This document shows positions 1 through 12,000 of a DNA stretch of 64,000 nucleotides, piece by piece. The position numbers were made by a program, and so were the translations under genes. This DNA comes from CAWATZ01 sp963784995. Its GTDB lineage: Bacteria; Planctomycetota; Planctomycetia; Gemmatales; Gemmataceae. The DNA lies in contig CAWATZ010000014.1 of assembly GCA_963784995.1 (NCBI GenBank), forward strand, positions 62,001 through 126,000, written 5' to 3'. Position 1 is the stretch's first letter. Each line of letters starts with the position of its first letter. The notes under the pieces were generated by a model. That model worked only from the letters and a program-made list of their open reading frames with translations, was not told the origin of the DNA and did not search any database.

Positions 1-3000
1 GCGGTGACGTTGGGCAGGGCGCCCTGGATGATGACGTCGCCCAGTGGACCGGTGCTGGTAATCGACGGTGTGAAAGGCACCTTCGTCTGGTTGGTGTTCG
101 GACTGCCGAGCTGCTGCTGGGTTTGGATGGAGCCGCCGTCGCCGCGCAGGCTGATGGTCTCGATGACGGAGTTTTGCAGATGGGTGCCCTGGAAGGTCTC
201 GGCCACGGTGATCAGGGCGATGACGGCGCCGCGGGCGAGGTTGCTGGGCGTCACGGCGTTGCCTGTGCCGCTGCTGTTGGCGGTGCTGACGCTCTGCACG
301 GTCAGCACGACGTTGTTGTTGTCGAAGTGACCGCTCCCGGGAGTGTCGTCCAGGAAGAAGCCGACCTGTTGCGTGGCGAGATCCGCGAACGGGACGCGGA
401 AAGTCTCCACGGTCGTCCCATTACTGGAGCCAGCCTGGACGATGGCCGTTCCCGGCGCCAGCAGGGATGCGGCATCGTTGCCTTGGGCCGCGGACCCGGT
501 CTCGATCTGGCCATTGGTGCCTGTGAGGGAACCGACGGCCACCGCCTGGATGCTCTTGGCGGCGATGGATTGCTTCGGTGCGTAATCCCGGACAGCGACC
601 CCCGCCAGATTGTCCTTGGGCAAATAGACGCCCGCCGGGGAAGAATCGGACGGGAAGAAAGCGGCGGCGGCTGTGGTGACCCTGGTCAGGATGTCGCCTT
701 CGACAGCGACGTTGCGGATCCCCGAGACGCCGGAGTTGCCGGTGGCGTCGAGCCGCGCCAGGTTGAACTTGGCCGTGTCATTGTAGGTGAGCAGGCTGAA
801 GTCGAACTGGTCGGGGTTCGTATTCCCTGTCGCATTGGTGACGCGAGCGGTGAGCTGCGGGTTGGCCAGGTTCGTGGCGAGGCCCTCGTAGAAGTACCGG
901 AAGGTGACACCTGCCGGTGACGCGGTGGGCGTCGAGCGCCCCGGCGCCCACGGGGTGGGGAACGGCACCAACGGCACGGTCGCCTCGATGAGCCGCTGGA
1001 TGCCGGCTTCCTCGATCTGGGCGACCACCGGCCCGTAACCGGCGGAAACGCTGATCGTGCCAATCTGGCCCGCCATCACCGTCCCCGGCGTCCCACCGTG
1101 GACCATCAGCATCCCGAGCGTACCCGAGACGGTGAGCCGTCCCGCCAGGTCACCCTGGATGGTCACGCTATTGATGTTCCCAAGCGCTGGGTTGACAGTG
1201 TTGACGGCGGAGATCAACCCGGTCGAGGTCAGAGACCCGCCGACGTAGAGGGAGCTGATCGTCAGCGTCTCCTGGATGGTGCCCGAGACGTTGCCCGAGA
1301 CGCTGGCCGTCGTGAGCTGGCCGCCGACGAGCACCCGGCCCGTTACGTCGTTCACGTCACCGGGGGTGGCTGTGGTGGCCGGCCCGACATCGAGCGTCGT
1401 GATGTTGCCCGAAACCTGGACCAGCCCGGCGATCGAGCCGCCCACGGTCATCGTGCCGACGTTGCCGAGCAGGCCCGTGGGGGTCGTCGGGTTGGCCGGG
1501 TCGGCGGCGTTGACTACGTGGAACACGCCCGTGGCCGTCAGCGAGCCGCCGATGGAGATCGATGGTACGTAGCCTGGGTTCTTGTCGGTCAGCGAGCCGT
1601 TGAAGTTGTTGCCGACCATGACGCCGGTGGTCGCGAAGCTCAAGACGTTCAGGGTGCCGTTGAAGTCCGTCACCCAGTTGGCGCCCAGGGTGTCCTTGCC
1701 CGCCGAGCCGCCCGTCAGATTCGTGGTGGCGGGCAGGTTCTGGCCGGCCGGGACGTTGATGTTGAATGTGTTACCTGTGCTGCCGCCCGAACCCAGAGAA
1801 ATGTTCAGCGTGGCCAGCGAGGAATAGCCGAGGCTGCCACCCGAGCCGAACGCCGTCGATGTCAACGCGGTGGCGGTCAGCGTGCTGGTGGTCGCCGTGC
1901 TGTCCCCGGTGTCGTTGACGTTGAGCGTGCTGTTGCCTGTGCCGCCGTTGACCGTCAGCACCCCGGCGATGCCCGACAGCGTGCCCGTGTTCACTGGCGC
2001 GTTGGAGGACACGTTGATGGTGTCGTTGCCGCCGCCGGCGTTGATGCTGGCCGCGGCCCCAATCGCCTGAACGTTGACCGTGTCCGTACCCGCCAGAGTG
2101 TTGACCGTCAGCGCGCCGGACGTGTTCGTCACATTCACCATGTCGTTGCCGGCGCTGCCGTCCACCGTGGTGGTGCTGCCGGCCAGCGTGTTCTGGATGT
2201 TGAAGGTGCTGCCGCTGTCCAGCGTGCTGCCGTTGGGCGCCTCGAGCAGGATGCCATCATTGCCCCCATTGCTATCGGTGAAAGCACCCGACATGGTGTA
2301 ATCGATGGCCGTCGATCCGACGGCCAGGCCTGTGATCTCGTTATTGGTGACGGTCACCGTGTTGTGCGTGTTCGACCCGGAATTGTCCACGATCAGCTGG
2401 TTGGCACTGCCGCCGCCGGCGTCGATGGACAACTGGCCGGCGATGCCGCTGGTCAGGTGCCCGACCGCGCTGGTGACGGTGAAGGTGTCGTTGCCGTCGC
2501 CGCCGACCACCTTGGTGGTGCTGGGGCCGGCCAGCGTGCTCTGGATGGCGTAGCCGCCGCCCGCGCTGCCCCCCTTGATCAAAATGCCGTCATTGGCGGA
2601 GCCATCGGTGAAATTGCCCGTGGCCGAGTAGTCGATCTCCGCCGTGTTTCCCGACAGGCCCGTGATGTTGGTGCTGGTGATGACCGCCGCCTCGGCGCTG
2701 GTGGAGCCCGAATCATCGACGATCAGCCGGTTGGCTGTGCCGCTGCCGGCGACGATGGTCAACAGACCGGCAACGCCGCTGGTCAGTTCCCCCGTTGCGC
2801 TGGTGACGGTGAAGGTGTCGTTGCCGGCGCCGCCGACCACCTTGGTGGTGTTGCCGGCCAGCGTACCCTGGATGGCGTAGGTGCTGCCCGCGCTGCCCCC
2901 CTTGATCAGAATGCCGTCGTGATTCAAGCCTGTGAAATTACCGCCCGAGTAGTCGATCGTGCCCCGGCCCGACAGGCCCGAGATGCTGCTGGCGGTGCTG

Positions 3001-6000
3001 CTGGCGGTGATGACCGCCGCCTCGGCGCTGGTGGAGCCGGAGTCATCGACGATCAGCTGGTTGGTGCCGGTGCCGCCTAGGATGGTCACCGTGCCGGTGA
3101 TGCCGCTGGTACTGTGGTTGCTGCCGACGGTGAAGGTGTCCGCGACGCTGCCCCCCTGAAGGGTCGAGAAGCCGGTGAAGGTCGTTCCCGCCGCCGCGCT
3201 CAAGAACTGAGCGGCGCCGGTGGCCTGGGTCGGGTCCAGCGTGATGGGCGTTCCTGCGACTGTCAAGGACAGCTCGATGGTCGTGGGGTTCACCACAATG
3301 ACGTAATAGGTCGCGCCGTCGGTCAGGCCGCCGATCGGCATGTTGGGCGTGCCGTTGGTGCTGCCCGCGTGGTAGACCACCGGCTGCTCGTCAATCAGGT
3401 TATCGGGCTGGGCGAAGCTGATCTCGTTGTTCGCCACGGCGGAGGACGGGTTGATCGGCAGCTCCTCGACCGCGCTGTTGCCCGCGACCAGCGTTCCCGA
3501 GCTGGTAGTGGTGATCTGCCAGGTGTTGACCGCGTCCGGACCAGCCAGGGTATCGCTGACCGCGGTATTGCCCACGAAATTCGTGATGCCGCTGAAGGTG
3601 CCGCCGATGAGGGTGCCGCCAATCTTGGTTGCCTTGCCGGTGGCAAGATTGACCGTCACCGCGCTGGTAACGTCCGAGTCGTCGAGCGTGCCGCCGCCGC
3701 CTGACAAATTGCCCGTGATGTTGCCCGTGAGGGTGGTGCCGTCGTTCTTGAACTCAAAGTCATCATCTGGGCCGCTGCTAGTCAGATTGGCCATGCCGGA
3801 GAATGTTACGTCAGGCGTGCTGCTATCGCCGATGAGGAGCTGTCCGGAGTTGGTGCCGGTGATCTGCCAGACGTTGCCGCTCGTGTTGGGGCCAACTAGC
3901 GTGCTGTTGTCTCCGTTCAGTATGAGCCTCGTCAATGTCGGTAGAATGCTATCGATGGTGAATGTGGAGTTGGCGGACGTGCTGCCGTCGATTGTCAGAT
4001 TCGTCACCTGACTGAGGTCATACGCAGTGCCATCGATCATCAGGTTCTGGCCTTGCAAGACGACCGTGTCAAAGGACGAGACGGTCGGGGGGAGCGTCAC
4101 GGTCCCCACCAGGGGCACGATGTTGGCCAACACCGTCGGGATAGAGGAGTCGTAAGTCACCGTCTCGCCGTGGGCGAGATTATAGACGTTGGCCACAGTG
4201 GTGGTCGCGGTTGTCGGCAAGTCAAGCTCATCGGTATCGGGGACGCCCGCCGGCACGATGCCATGCACGAACACCTGGGTATTCGCCGTGGTGCCCTGGA
4301 ACACCTGGAAGTGATCGGCGCCGGAGACGCCATCGAGATTCACCGTCGCCGCGCTGCTGTCCTCCTCCAGGAAATTGTCCCCCATGGGTCCCCCGGTCAC
4401 CGTCAGCGCCGAGATGCCCACGTAGCTGATGGTCTGGGTCTGGTTCCACACGACGTCATGGGTCTCGATCGTAAACTGATTCTTCTGCGTGGGGTCGCCG
4501 TAGACGTTGAGCTGACCCGTGCCGTTGGGATCCTCCACGTTGACGTCGGATGCCCCGCCACCGGTCTGAATGTTGTACGTGTTCGAGCCACTGCCGCCGA
4601 TGATGTTCAACGTACCCTCGGTCCAACTATCGACGGTAAAGACATTGGCGCCAGTGCCGCCCGTGAGGGTGACCACGCTCACGTTATTCAATTGCAGTTG
4701 ATTGCCCTCTGGGTCGGTCAGGCCAGTGGACGAAAGCGTCCAGTCCGTGTTGTTGGGATCGACGTTCAGGACGTTGGTGCCGGTGCCGCCGTAACTGAAG
4801 ACGCCCCGGAGCACGACCTCCGCACTCAGGAAATGCCCGGTGCCGGTGGCCTGGGTCGGGTCCAACGAGATGGGCGTTCCTCCGGCCGTCAAGGACAGCT
4901 GGATGGTCGTGGGGTTCACCACACTGACGTAATAGGTCGCGCCGTCGGTCAAACCGCCGATCGCCGTATCGGGCGCGCCGTTGGTGGTGCCGGCGTGGTA
5001 AACCACCGCCTGCTGGTTCACCAGGTTGTCGGGCTGGGCGAAGGTGATCTCGTTGGCCGCAGTCGCGGCCCCAGTGGTCGAGCTGTAGCCGGTGCCGCTG
5101 CTGACAAGCGCGAAGTTGATGACGACGCCGTTAGCGTTCGTGGTTGCGGCCACGACACCATCGACGCCGCGGCCGCCGGTCACGGTCAGGTCGAGGGTGG
5201 AATTGGCCGGATAGCCCGAGCCGCCGGCGGCCGGTATCGCCGTGACCGAGGTGATGACTCCGCCGGTCGCCGTGAAGGTGACCTGCGCGCCCGAGCCATT
5301 GTTTACCGACGAGGACGTGTTGATCGGAAGTTCCTCGACGCGCGTGTCAAAGAAATGGGTGCCGGTGGTCTGGCTTGGGTCGAGATCATTGATGACCGGT
5401 CCGCCGAGCGTCAAGGACAGCTCGATGGTCGTGGGGTTCACCACCGTGACGTAATAGACACCGCCGTCCGTGAGACCGCCGATGGGACTGTTGGCAACGC
5501 CGCCGGTGGTTCCGACGTGGTACTCCACCAGCTGCCCCGTGATCAGGTTGTCGGCCTCGGGGAAAGTGATCTGGTCGCTCGTGACAATTCCAGCATTCGG
5601 ATCAGTCGCGGCATTCGGATTTGTCGGGGCCATCGGATCGAATGAAAGGGGCGGAGCGAACGACCCGCCCGCCGGCGCCGCCAGGGTGTTCGAGTTCACG
5701 TTGAGGGTGTCGGTGCCGGCGCCGTTGTTGTTCACGGAGAAGTTGAGCAGGCCAAAGGCCGTCAGGCCGGCGGAGCTGATGGTGACGCTGCTGGCCGTGC
5801 TGGCACTGGTCTGCACGGACACCGTGGGCGTGTCGAAGAAGTACAGGTTCGCTGTCTGCACGCCGCCGACCGTGCCGACGATCTCGTTGGTCTGGGCTCC
5901 CTGGATGAGCGTCTCCTGCCGCTCGGGCACCGTCACGGTGGTCGGTGGCGAAAGATTGCGGATGTAGGCGTAGCCGTTGCCGTTGGTATTGATGGCGCCT

Positions 6001-6077
6001 GGCTGAGTGCGGCCGTTCAGCTGCGGAGCGCCGAGCACGGCGTTGCTGCCGCTGAGGGCGACGGCATAGCCGACCAT
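1..6077 (-). CDS. Giant protein piece 11: C-terminal part, running off the window
   Basis: The frame is open from about 6096 (first ATG 6077) to position 1, so the protein continues beyond the window. It contains the last FG-GAP repeat (GYAVALSGSNAVLGAPQ), three 'GLTDGxxYYVxVVNPTTIELSL' units, two NxWQITGTNSG-type blocks, and three units of about 110 residues built on 'GGAGNDTFTVTSATGELTSG' and 'ANxLIVDDSGSTSAEAA' (2.15-3.13 kb). It then enters a region reading 'GGSLTATGVF...VTIQGDLAGRLTVSGTLG...AGQIGTISVSAGYGPVV...IEEAGIQRLIEA'. From memory this resembles the C-terminal beta-helix-like module of other planctomycete LEPR proteins, so the true C-terminus is probably not far past the window. 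Confidence 0.8.
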   Translation of the reverse strand, partial: MVGYAVALSGSNAVLGAPQLNGRTQPGAINTNGNGYAYIRNLSPPTTVTVPERQETLIQGAQTNEIVGTVGGVQTANLYFFDTPTVSVQTSASTASSVTISSAGLTAFGLLNFSVNNNGAGTDTLNVNSNTLAAPAGGSFAPPLSFDPMAPTNPNAATDPNAGIVTSDQITFPEADNLITGQLVEYHVGTTGGVANSPIGGLTDGGVYYVTVVNPTTIELSLTLGGPVINDLDPSQTTGTHFFDTRVEELPINTSSSVNNGSGAQVTFTATGGVITSVTAIPAAGGSGYPANSTLDLTVTGGRGVDGVVAATTNANGVVINFALVSSGTGYSSTTGAATAANEITFAQPDNLVNQQAVVYHAGTTNGAPDTAIGGLTDGATYYVSVVNPTTIQLSLTAGGTPISLDPTQATGTGHFLSAEVVLRGVFSYGGTGTNVLNVDPNNTDWTLSSTGLTDPEGNQLQLNNVSVVTLTGGTGANVFTVDSWTEGTLNIIGGSGSNTYNIQTGGGASDVNVEDPNGTGQLNVYGDPTQKNQFTIETHDVVWNQTQTISYVGISALTVTGGPMGDNFLEEDSSAATVNLDGVSGADHFQVFQGTTANTQVFVHGIVPAGVPDTDELDLPTTATTTVANVYNLAHGETVTYDSSIPTVLANIVPLVGTVTLPPTVSSFDTVVLQGQNLMIDGTAYDLSQVTNLTIDGSTSANSTFTIDSILPTLTRLILNGDNSTLVGPNTSGNVWQITGTNSGQLLIGDSSTPDVTFSGMANLTSSGPDDDFEFKNDGTTLTGNITGNLSGGGGTLDDSDVTSAVTVNLATGKATKIGGTLIGGTFSGITNFVGNTAVSDTLAGPDAVNTWQITTTSSGTLVAGNSAVEELPINPSSAVANNEISFAQPDNLIDEQPVVYHAGSTNGTPNMPIGGLTDGATYYVIVVNPTTIELSLTVAGTPITLDPTQATGAAQFLSAAAGTTFTGFSTLQGGSVADTFTVGSNHSTSGITGTVTILGGTGTNQLIVDDSGSTSAEAAVITASSTASSISGLSGRGTIDYSGGNFTGLNHDGILIKGGSAGSTYAIQGTLAGNTTKVVGGAGNDTFTVTSATGELTSGVAGLLTIVAGSGTANRLIVDDSGSTSAEAAVITSTNITGLSGNTAEIDYSATGNFTDGSANDGILIKGGSAGGGYAIQSTLAGPSTTKVVGGDGNDTFTVTSAVGHLTSGIAGQLSIDAGGGSANQLIVDNSGSNTHNTVTVTNNEITGLAVGSTAIDYTMSGAFTDSNGGNDGILLEAPNGSTLDSGSTFNIQNTLAGSTTTVDGSAGNDMVNVTNTSGALTVNTLAGTDTVNVQAIGAAASINAGGGNDTINVSSNAPVNTGTLSGIAGVLTVNGGTGNSTLNVNDTGDSTATTSTLTATALTSTAFGSGGSLGYSSLATLNISLGSGGSTGNTFNINVPAGQNLPATTNLTGGSAGKDTLGANWVTDFNGTLNVLSFATTGVMVGNNFNGSLTDKNPGYVPSISIGGSLTATGVFHVVNAADPANPTTPTGLLGNVGTMTVGGSIAGLVQVSGNITTLDVGPATTATPGDVNDVTGRVLVGGQLTTASVSGNVSGTIQETLTISSLYVGGSLTSTGLISAVNTVNPALGNINSVTIQGDLAGRLTVSGTLGMLMVHGGTPGTVMAGQIGTISVSAGYGPVVAQIEEAGIQRLIEATVPLVPFPTPWAPGRSTPTASPAGVTFRYFYEGLATNLANPQLTARVTNATGNTNPDQFDFSLLTYNDTAKFNLARLDATGNSGVSGIRNVAVEGDILTRVTTAAAAFFPSDSSPAGVYLPKDNLAGVAVRDYAPKQSIAAKSIQAVAVGSLTGTNGQIETGSAAQGNDAASLLAPGTAIVQAGSSNGTTVETFRVPFADLATQQVGFFLDDTPGSGHFDNNNVVLTVQSVSTANSSGTGNAVTPSNLARGAVIALITVAETFQGTHLQNSVIETISLRGDGGSIQTQQQLGSPNTNQTKVPFTPSITSTGPLGDVIIQGALPNVT
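2150..3130 (-). repeat. Three 330-bp tandem repeats (GGxGNDTFTVTS / IVDDSGSTSAEA)
   Basis: Near-identical plus-strand blocks begin at about 2153, 2492 and 2820, giving a period of about 330 bp (110 residues). Each encodes a partial RTX-like GGAGNDTFTVTS segment, a GSxxNxLIVDDSGST segment and 'ILIKGGSAGSxYAIQSTLAG'. The Asp spacing is too sparse for a full calcium-binding RTX nonapeptide array. Confidence 0.7.
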
Positions 6078-9000
6078 GTCGCCTGGCTGCGCCCCCCGGC
6101 ACCAGGCCGGTCGTCGTATCCAGTTCCCAGAAACCGTTGGTCAGGCTGAAGGAGTAGGCCGCCCCTTGATTCGGCTGTGGAGGATTCCCTGGCTTGCTGG
6201 TGCCGTAGGCACCGACCAGGACCTGCTGGCCGTCGATGGCCACCGAGGAGCCGAAGTGATCGTTATTGTTGAGCTGCAGCAGGTCCTGCAGCGCGGAGCC
6301 GTCCGCGCTCCAGATGCCGTTTGAATCGACCTTGAACACGTAGGCGGCGCCCTTAGCGGTCGAGCCTACTGGGGCCGCATCCGGAGCGCCGACGATGATT
6401 TCCCCGCCGCTCACCGCCACGGCGCTGCCGAACAGGCCCCCCTGCGACAGTGGCTCCGGCAATTGCAGACCTCCGAGATTGCCTCCTTGCTGCGTCCACG
6501 TGCCGTTGTTCAAGACATAGACGTAAGCTGCCCCCTCGTTGTTAGCGCTGGGGGCGCCGACCACTGCCGTGCTGCCGTCGATGCTGACGGCACCGCCGAA
6601 GCCGCTGCCGCCGCCGGCGGCCACCGGGGCGGACTGGGTTTGCTGCGAAGTCCAGGCGGTCCCGTTGGAGGAATAGAAATAAGCCGTGTCGCTGCCCGGC
6701 GCACCGGCGAGGGCCTCCGTGCCGCTGACGCCGACCGACGTGCCGAGATGCTCGCCGGCCGTCTGGCCCAGGAACTCGGCGACTTGCTTCCACACCCCGC
6801 CCACGTTCTGCTGCTGGAAGACGTAGACGGCCCCGGCGCCGTTGGCTGTGCCGTTGGCCTTATTGTCCGCGCCCACCACCAGAGTGTTGCCGTCGAGGGC
6901 CACGCTGGAGCCGAAATTGTCGTTGGTCTGGATGTCCTGCGGCTGCACCGGCACCTTTTGCACGACCCACTGCTGCGTGCTGCTGTTGTAGTTGTAAACG
7001 AATACCGCCCCGCTGTTGTTGTATTCCGGCGCTCCGGCGACGAACGTGTCGCCGGAAATCGCCACGCTGCTGCCGGCCTGGGCCTGCGGGTTTTCCGTCG
7101 GCGTCAGCAGGCTGCTGCCGGTAGCGGTGCTGACCAGGGGCGTCCACGCCGGACCGCGCTGGCGGAAGTCGTAGAGAAGACCCGCCGAGTCGCTGTTGAC
7201 CGTGTTCGTATTCTGGCCCCCGACCACGTAGAATCCCTCGCTGATGGGCGAGCCGCCGATGCCGAAGCCGACGGCGGCCGTTTCGTCCCCCTCCGCGTGT
7301 GATTGCGTGCTGAAGTTGAAGGGCGTTAACGTCGCACCGGTCGCGCTGAGTGCCGCGTTGTACACGACGGCGTCGCCCACGTTGGGATTACCGTTGACCG
7401 TGGCGAACTGGTCCCCGATGAGCACCTCGTTGTTGGCGAGCCCGATCGACCCCGCGAACCCTGCTTCGGCGACATAAGTCGAAGTGGACGACAGCTTGAA
7501 ATTGGTGATTGAATAGGCATCAACAGCAGAGTTGCCCGCTGTGAATAGCTCCCCGTCGCCTTGGTTCAATGCGGTTTCCGTACCCTGCAATGCGACGTCG
7601 GCGCCAACCACAACACCCCCATAGCTGGAGGGCGTCAACGGCGCCATTCCGTTGGACGACGTTTCAGGGCTGTACGCCGTCCAGGTGAAAGAAGTGAATC
7701 CGCCCAGGTTATAAAGTGCCACTCCACCGGCACCTGGCGCCCCGACCGCGACCGTGTTGCCCACGATGGCGACGCTCTTGCCCCACCCGGCATTGTTCAG
7801 CCCGTCGTAGGTTGCGTCTGCAGCTGAAGGCGGGAATGTTTTAACGGTGTACGCATTAACCCCACCCGACCCGGTAGCGTTGTAAACGGTCAAGTCGGTC
7901 CCGTCCGGGTTGGAGTTGTTAAACTGGTACGTCAGAAAATCAGTGTACGAATCGTTAAAAAGCTGAACCTTATAGGTTTCATAGTTAGGAAATGTTCCCA
8001 CGGGTATGGAGGTCAGGTCAAGTTCGGTCCGTGGTGCGAGTTGCACGTCGGTAAAATTATAATAATTAAATTGACCAATAAGACCACTACCAGCACTTTG
8101 GCTGCCAACGCCGGCAGGTTCTTGATTGGCGGGGGGGCTGTCGTAGTTGAAGGTCACATTGCCGTCCAGCGACGTGTCGTCCTGGGGCGTGGACGTGTCG
8201 CTGGGGAGATTGTTGTCGTCCGGCATGAGGAGGTTGCTGAGGGCCCAGGTGCTCCCGCTAAGGTGGTACGTATAGGCCGCCCCGCTATCGGTAAGGTCCA
8301 GCCTGTAGGGAGAATTAGCCGGCAGGCCGGTTGTTTCATCTCCGCTTGTTGTATCTCCTTGGTCCTCGGACGAATAACTGACGGTTTCCCGCGGCGAGCC
8401 GACCACGAGATTGCTGCCATCGACGGCGACGGAGTAGCCGAAGTCGTAACTGCCGCCGGTGATCGTCTGCTGCCACGTCCACGTTCCGCCGCTGAGAGTG
8501 TAAATCAGGACCAGGCCATCGTAGCCCGTATCGGTGGAGGGCGCCGGCGCCCCGATCACCAGAGTGTTGCCGTCCGCAGCGAGGGCATAACCGAACTGAA
8601 CGGAGCTATAACTCTCACCAGTCGGAAGGCTGGGGGCAGGGTTCGTCTGGGTCGGAGCGGTGAGCGTCTGCACGAAACTCCAGTACAACCCTTCATTGAC
8701 GTAAACGTCAACGGCTCCACCCCCGCTGGTAACCGGCGCCGCGACAAACAGCATCCGGGTCGTCGGGTCGTACACCGTGTTCTGGCCGAAGTTCGTTTGA
8801 CCAGTGGAGCCGTCGAGAATCTCGGCGTCCAGGTGGGGATCGGTGGTGCTGGGGAGCGTGCCGTCGGTGGTGTAAGTGCGGACCGCGCCGGCATTGGCCG
8901 CGGTGATGAAGGTGATGCCGTTGGACGAGCTGGTCTGGTTGTAGCCCTCCGTGCCGACGACGAGGAGGGCGCCGCTGCTCGACACGCCGCCGACCACCAC

Positions 9001-12000
9001 ACTGCTGCCGAACAGGCCGGCCAGCAGCGTTACGTTCCCTTGCTGCTGCGAATGCTGCGGGGCCGCCGGGGTCAGCTGGCCGCTGCCGCTGGAGCCTGAG
9101 GAGCGGGTCCAGCTGGGCCCGTTGCCGGAACCCTGATCGGACAGGCGGTAGAAGGCATAGGCCGCGCCCGTGCCGCTCTGGTAACCCGGCGCGCCCACGA
9201 CGACGTAGTAGCCGTCCGTGTCATTGCCGGCAATCGCCACCGCGGCGCCAAACTGGTCGCCCACAACCTCGTTGACCAGCTGCTGGCCCACCGCCTCCGC
9301 ATTGGCATACGGCAGACCGTCGGTTTCCGTCAAGCGGGCCTCCAGCACCGGGGTCTGAGTGCTCAGGTTGAACACAAAAGCTTCGCCGGCGTTTACAAAG
9401 CCTGGCGAAGTGGTTTGATCCTCGGTCGGCACCGGCGCATTGCCGTTGGGATCGCCGACGACCACCAGGTCGCCGTCGATGGCGACCGCTGCCCCGAACT
9501 CGTCGCCTGCCCTGGAATCCGAAGGGGCCAGGGGGGTCGCGACCTGGCTCCACACGCCATTGATGCATGCAAAGACGTAGGCCGCACCCTTGCTGGAGGA
9601 ACCGTCGGCGCCGACGACGGCAACGTCGCCGGATACGGCAACGGCGTCGCCGAACTGGTCGCCGGAGGCGGGAGCGTTGAATACTGATTGTTGCGTCCAG
9701 GCGCTGCCGTTTCTGCTGGAGAACACGTAAACTTCGCCGCTGCCGGGCGCGCCGACGAACAGCGAATAGCCAAAGCCCGAGCCGCTGGCGACGGCGACGG
9801 AGGTGCCGAATCCAGCGTTCGCGGCCATGTCACTGGCCTTGAGCTTTTCGCCGACTTGCACCCAGGCCCCGCTGAAGTCGTGCTGGAACACGTAGACCGC
9901 GCCGGCATTGGTGCCGCCATCGACGTCGCCAGGGGCGCCGACGACGATGGTTGAGTCGTCGGCGCTGATGGAGACCGCGTCGCCGAAGCCGCCGCCGCCG
10001 CCGCCGGCGAGATCGTTCGGTTCCAGCTGGGCCTGCTGCACCCAGGAACTCGTGGTGCTGTCCCAGGTATAGACAAACACTGCCCCGTAGCTATCGAGCG
10101 CGTTGATGTCGCTGCTGGGGTCCTTGAGATCGGCGCCCACGACCAGGATAGTGCCGTCGGGGCTCAAGGCGCTCACCTTGCCCAGATGCAGGGCTTGCTG
10201 CGCCGGCGGCGGAGCGCTGGACTGCCGCTGCGTCCAGGTCACCACGCCCTGGACCGTCACCTGATGCAGGATCAGGTTCGGCAGATTCAGGCTGGCCACC
10301 GTCTGGGAGTTGACGTTCAGATCGGCTGAAGCATTGCTGGGCGTGACGTCCATGAGCTGACCCAGGCCATGCACGATCAGGGTCTGGGTGTTGCCGAAGG
10401 TGAAGAGGTCGTTGTTGACGTTGACGACGCCGGCATCGTCCTGGGTGGCGCTGGGTGTGTACGTGCCGTTGGCCACGCCGTCCCCCTGGATGCGCAGCGT
10501 GTTGGTATAGGAAATGTTGAGCGCCGCGTTGCTGTCAGCTTTGACGCCAAGACCGGTGTTGAGGGTGATCGCCGATGTTGCCGAGTTGATGGCAGTGATC
10601 GTGTAGGGCCCTTCGGTCAGGTCGGGGCCCGTGACGGACATGCCGACAGCGAGCCCGGTCGTGGAAGCCAGGCCTGTGACAGTGGCACTGCCCGCCGCGG
10701 TCATTCCGTTGGTGGTGATGGTGGTCGCGGAGGTGCCGCCGTTGAAGGTCAGCGAGGCCAGGGCGTCCGGAACACCGTTCGCGTAGTTGGCGAACAGGGT
10801 GTTGGCTCCGCCCCCGCCGTTGAGGACGGCGCTGTAGAATCCGCCGTTGCCGTTGCTGTTGTCGAAGCTGGGGGAAACGTTGAAGGTGAGCGAGCTGGTC
10901 CCGGTCTGGTCGCCGTTGACCATAATGTTGTAGGCAGTGGGGCCGTTCAGCTGAACGACGTTGTTGCCGCTGCCGAGCGAGGCGGCGACGGTCTGGATGC
11001 CGCGGGTGTGGACGTTGAGGGCCGCCGATGGCGTGGTCAAACCGCTCGCATCCGCGGTCAGCGTGACGCTGAGGGGGTTGTTGGTGCTGGGATTGGTGAA
11101 TTGAATGGTCCAGCCCGTCGTCGAGTCCCCGGAGACGGTGGCGGTCACCTCATGGGTCATCACATTGTTCGCCCCCGGAACGAATGTTGCTTGCTCGATC
11201 AGCGACCGGAGCGTGTCGGCGGAAGCGTTGTACGGGATACCCTGGACATCGAAGGGGGCCTGGTTGGGCACGCCGGAGATGGTCAGATCGAAGGTGCCGC
11301 CAGTCGGGTCAGCGCTCGGCTCAGCGCTATTTTCGTCCACCAGGAACTGCGCGCTCGACGTTGTCGGAGAAACCGTGACCGTGGCCTGCTCGGACAGCGC
11401 CACGGTGTTGTACGGCGTGGCGTCGGCGGGCGCGCCAAAGATCTGGCTGAACTGAGCAAGATAGGTTTGCGCCGGCGGCGAATAGTTGGTCCCGGAGTGG
11501 GACGGCTGCCCCATCGCCGGCGCGAGCTGTTCCGGACTGGTCAAGTTGCTTCCATCCGCCGTCAGCGTGATGCCGCTGCTGGGACTGGTGAACTCAATGG
11601 TCCACCTTGTCGACGTGTTCTCGGTGACGTTGACGGTCACTTCCTGGGTCTGATTGCCGCTGGCATCAGTAACCGTGGCCGCATCTTCGATCATGAGCGC
11701 CAGCGTGGCGGCGGAAACGTTGTACGGGATCGACTGGACCACGATCGGCTGCTGGCCGGGCACGCCGGAGATGGTCAGATTGAAGGTGCCTCCGGTCGCA
11801 GTATCGCTCAGCTGGTACTGCTCATTGGCTCCGGCCGGCTCCGTCAGCTGGGTTGCCGTGACCGTTGGCCCGGTCGCGGCATTGGGGAAGATGTCGGTGA
11901 ACTGCTGCGTGACGAAGGCCAGGTTGGTGTTGGTCGGGCTGGCCGTATCCATGAACTGGACGATGTCATTGCCGCCCTGGCCGTTGACCATCACGGGGAC

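Noticed and set aside
1098..3080. Long plus-strand open frames (660 codons here; others at 4053-5645, 10369-12213, 21559-23058 and 27680-30058)
   Set aside because: They lie antisense to the giant gene in codon register, are Arg/Gly/Asp/Val-rich in the way expected of reversed Gly/Ala/Thr/Val codons, and show no domain or ribosome-binding site.
2150..3130. RTX calcium-binding toxin repeats
   Set aside because: Only isolated GGxGNDTF segments occur about every 110 residues; there is no run of nonapeptides.
5602..6096. Apparent C-terminus of the 5848-codon frame (Arg/Gln-rich tail)
   Set aside because: Composition changes abruptly at a G6 run, while the neighbouring frame continues the FG-GAP repeat; the tail is out-of-frame translation.
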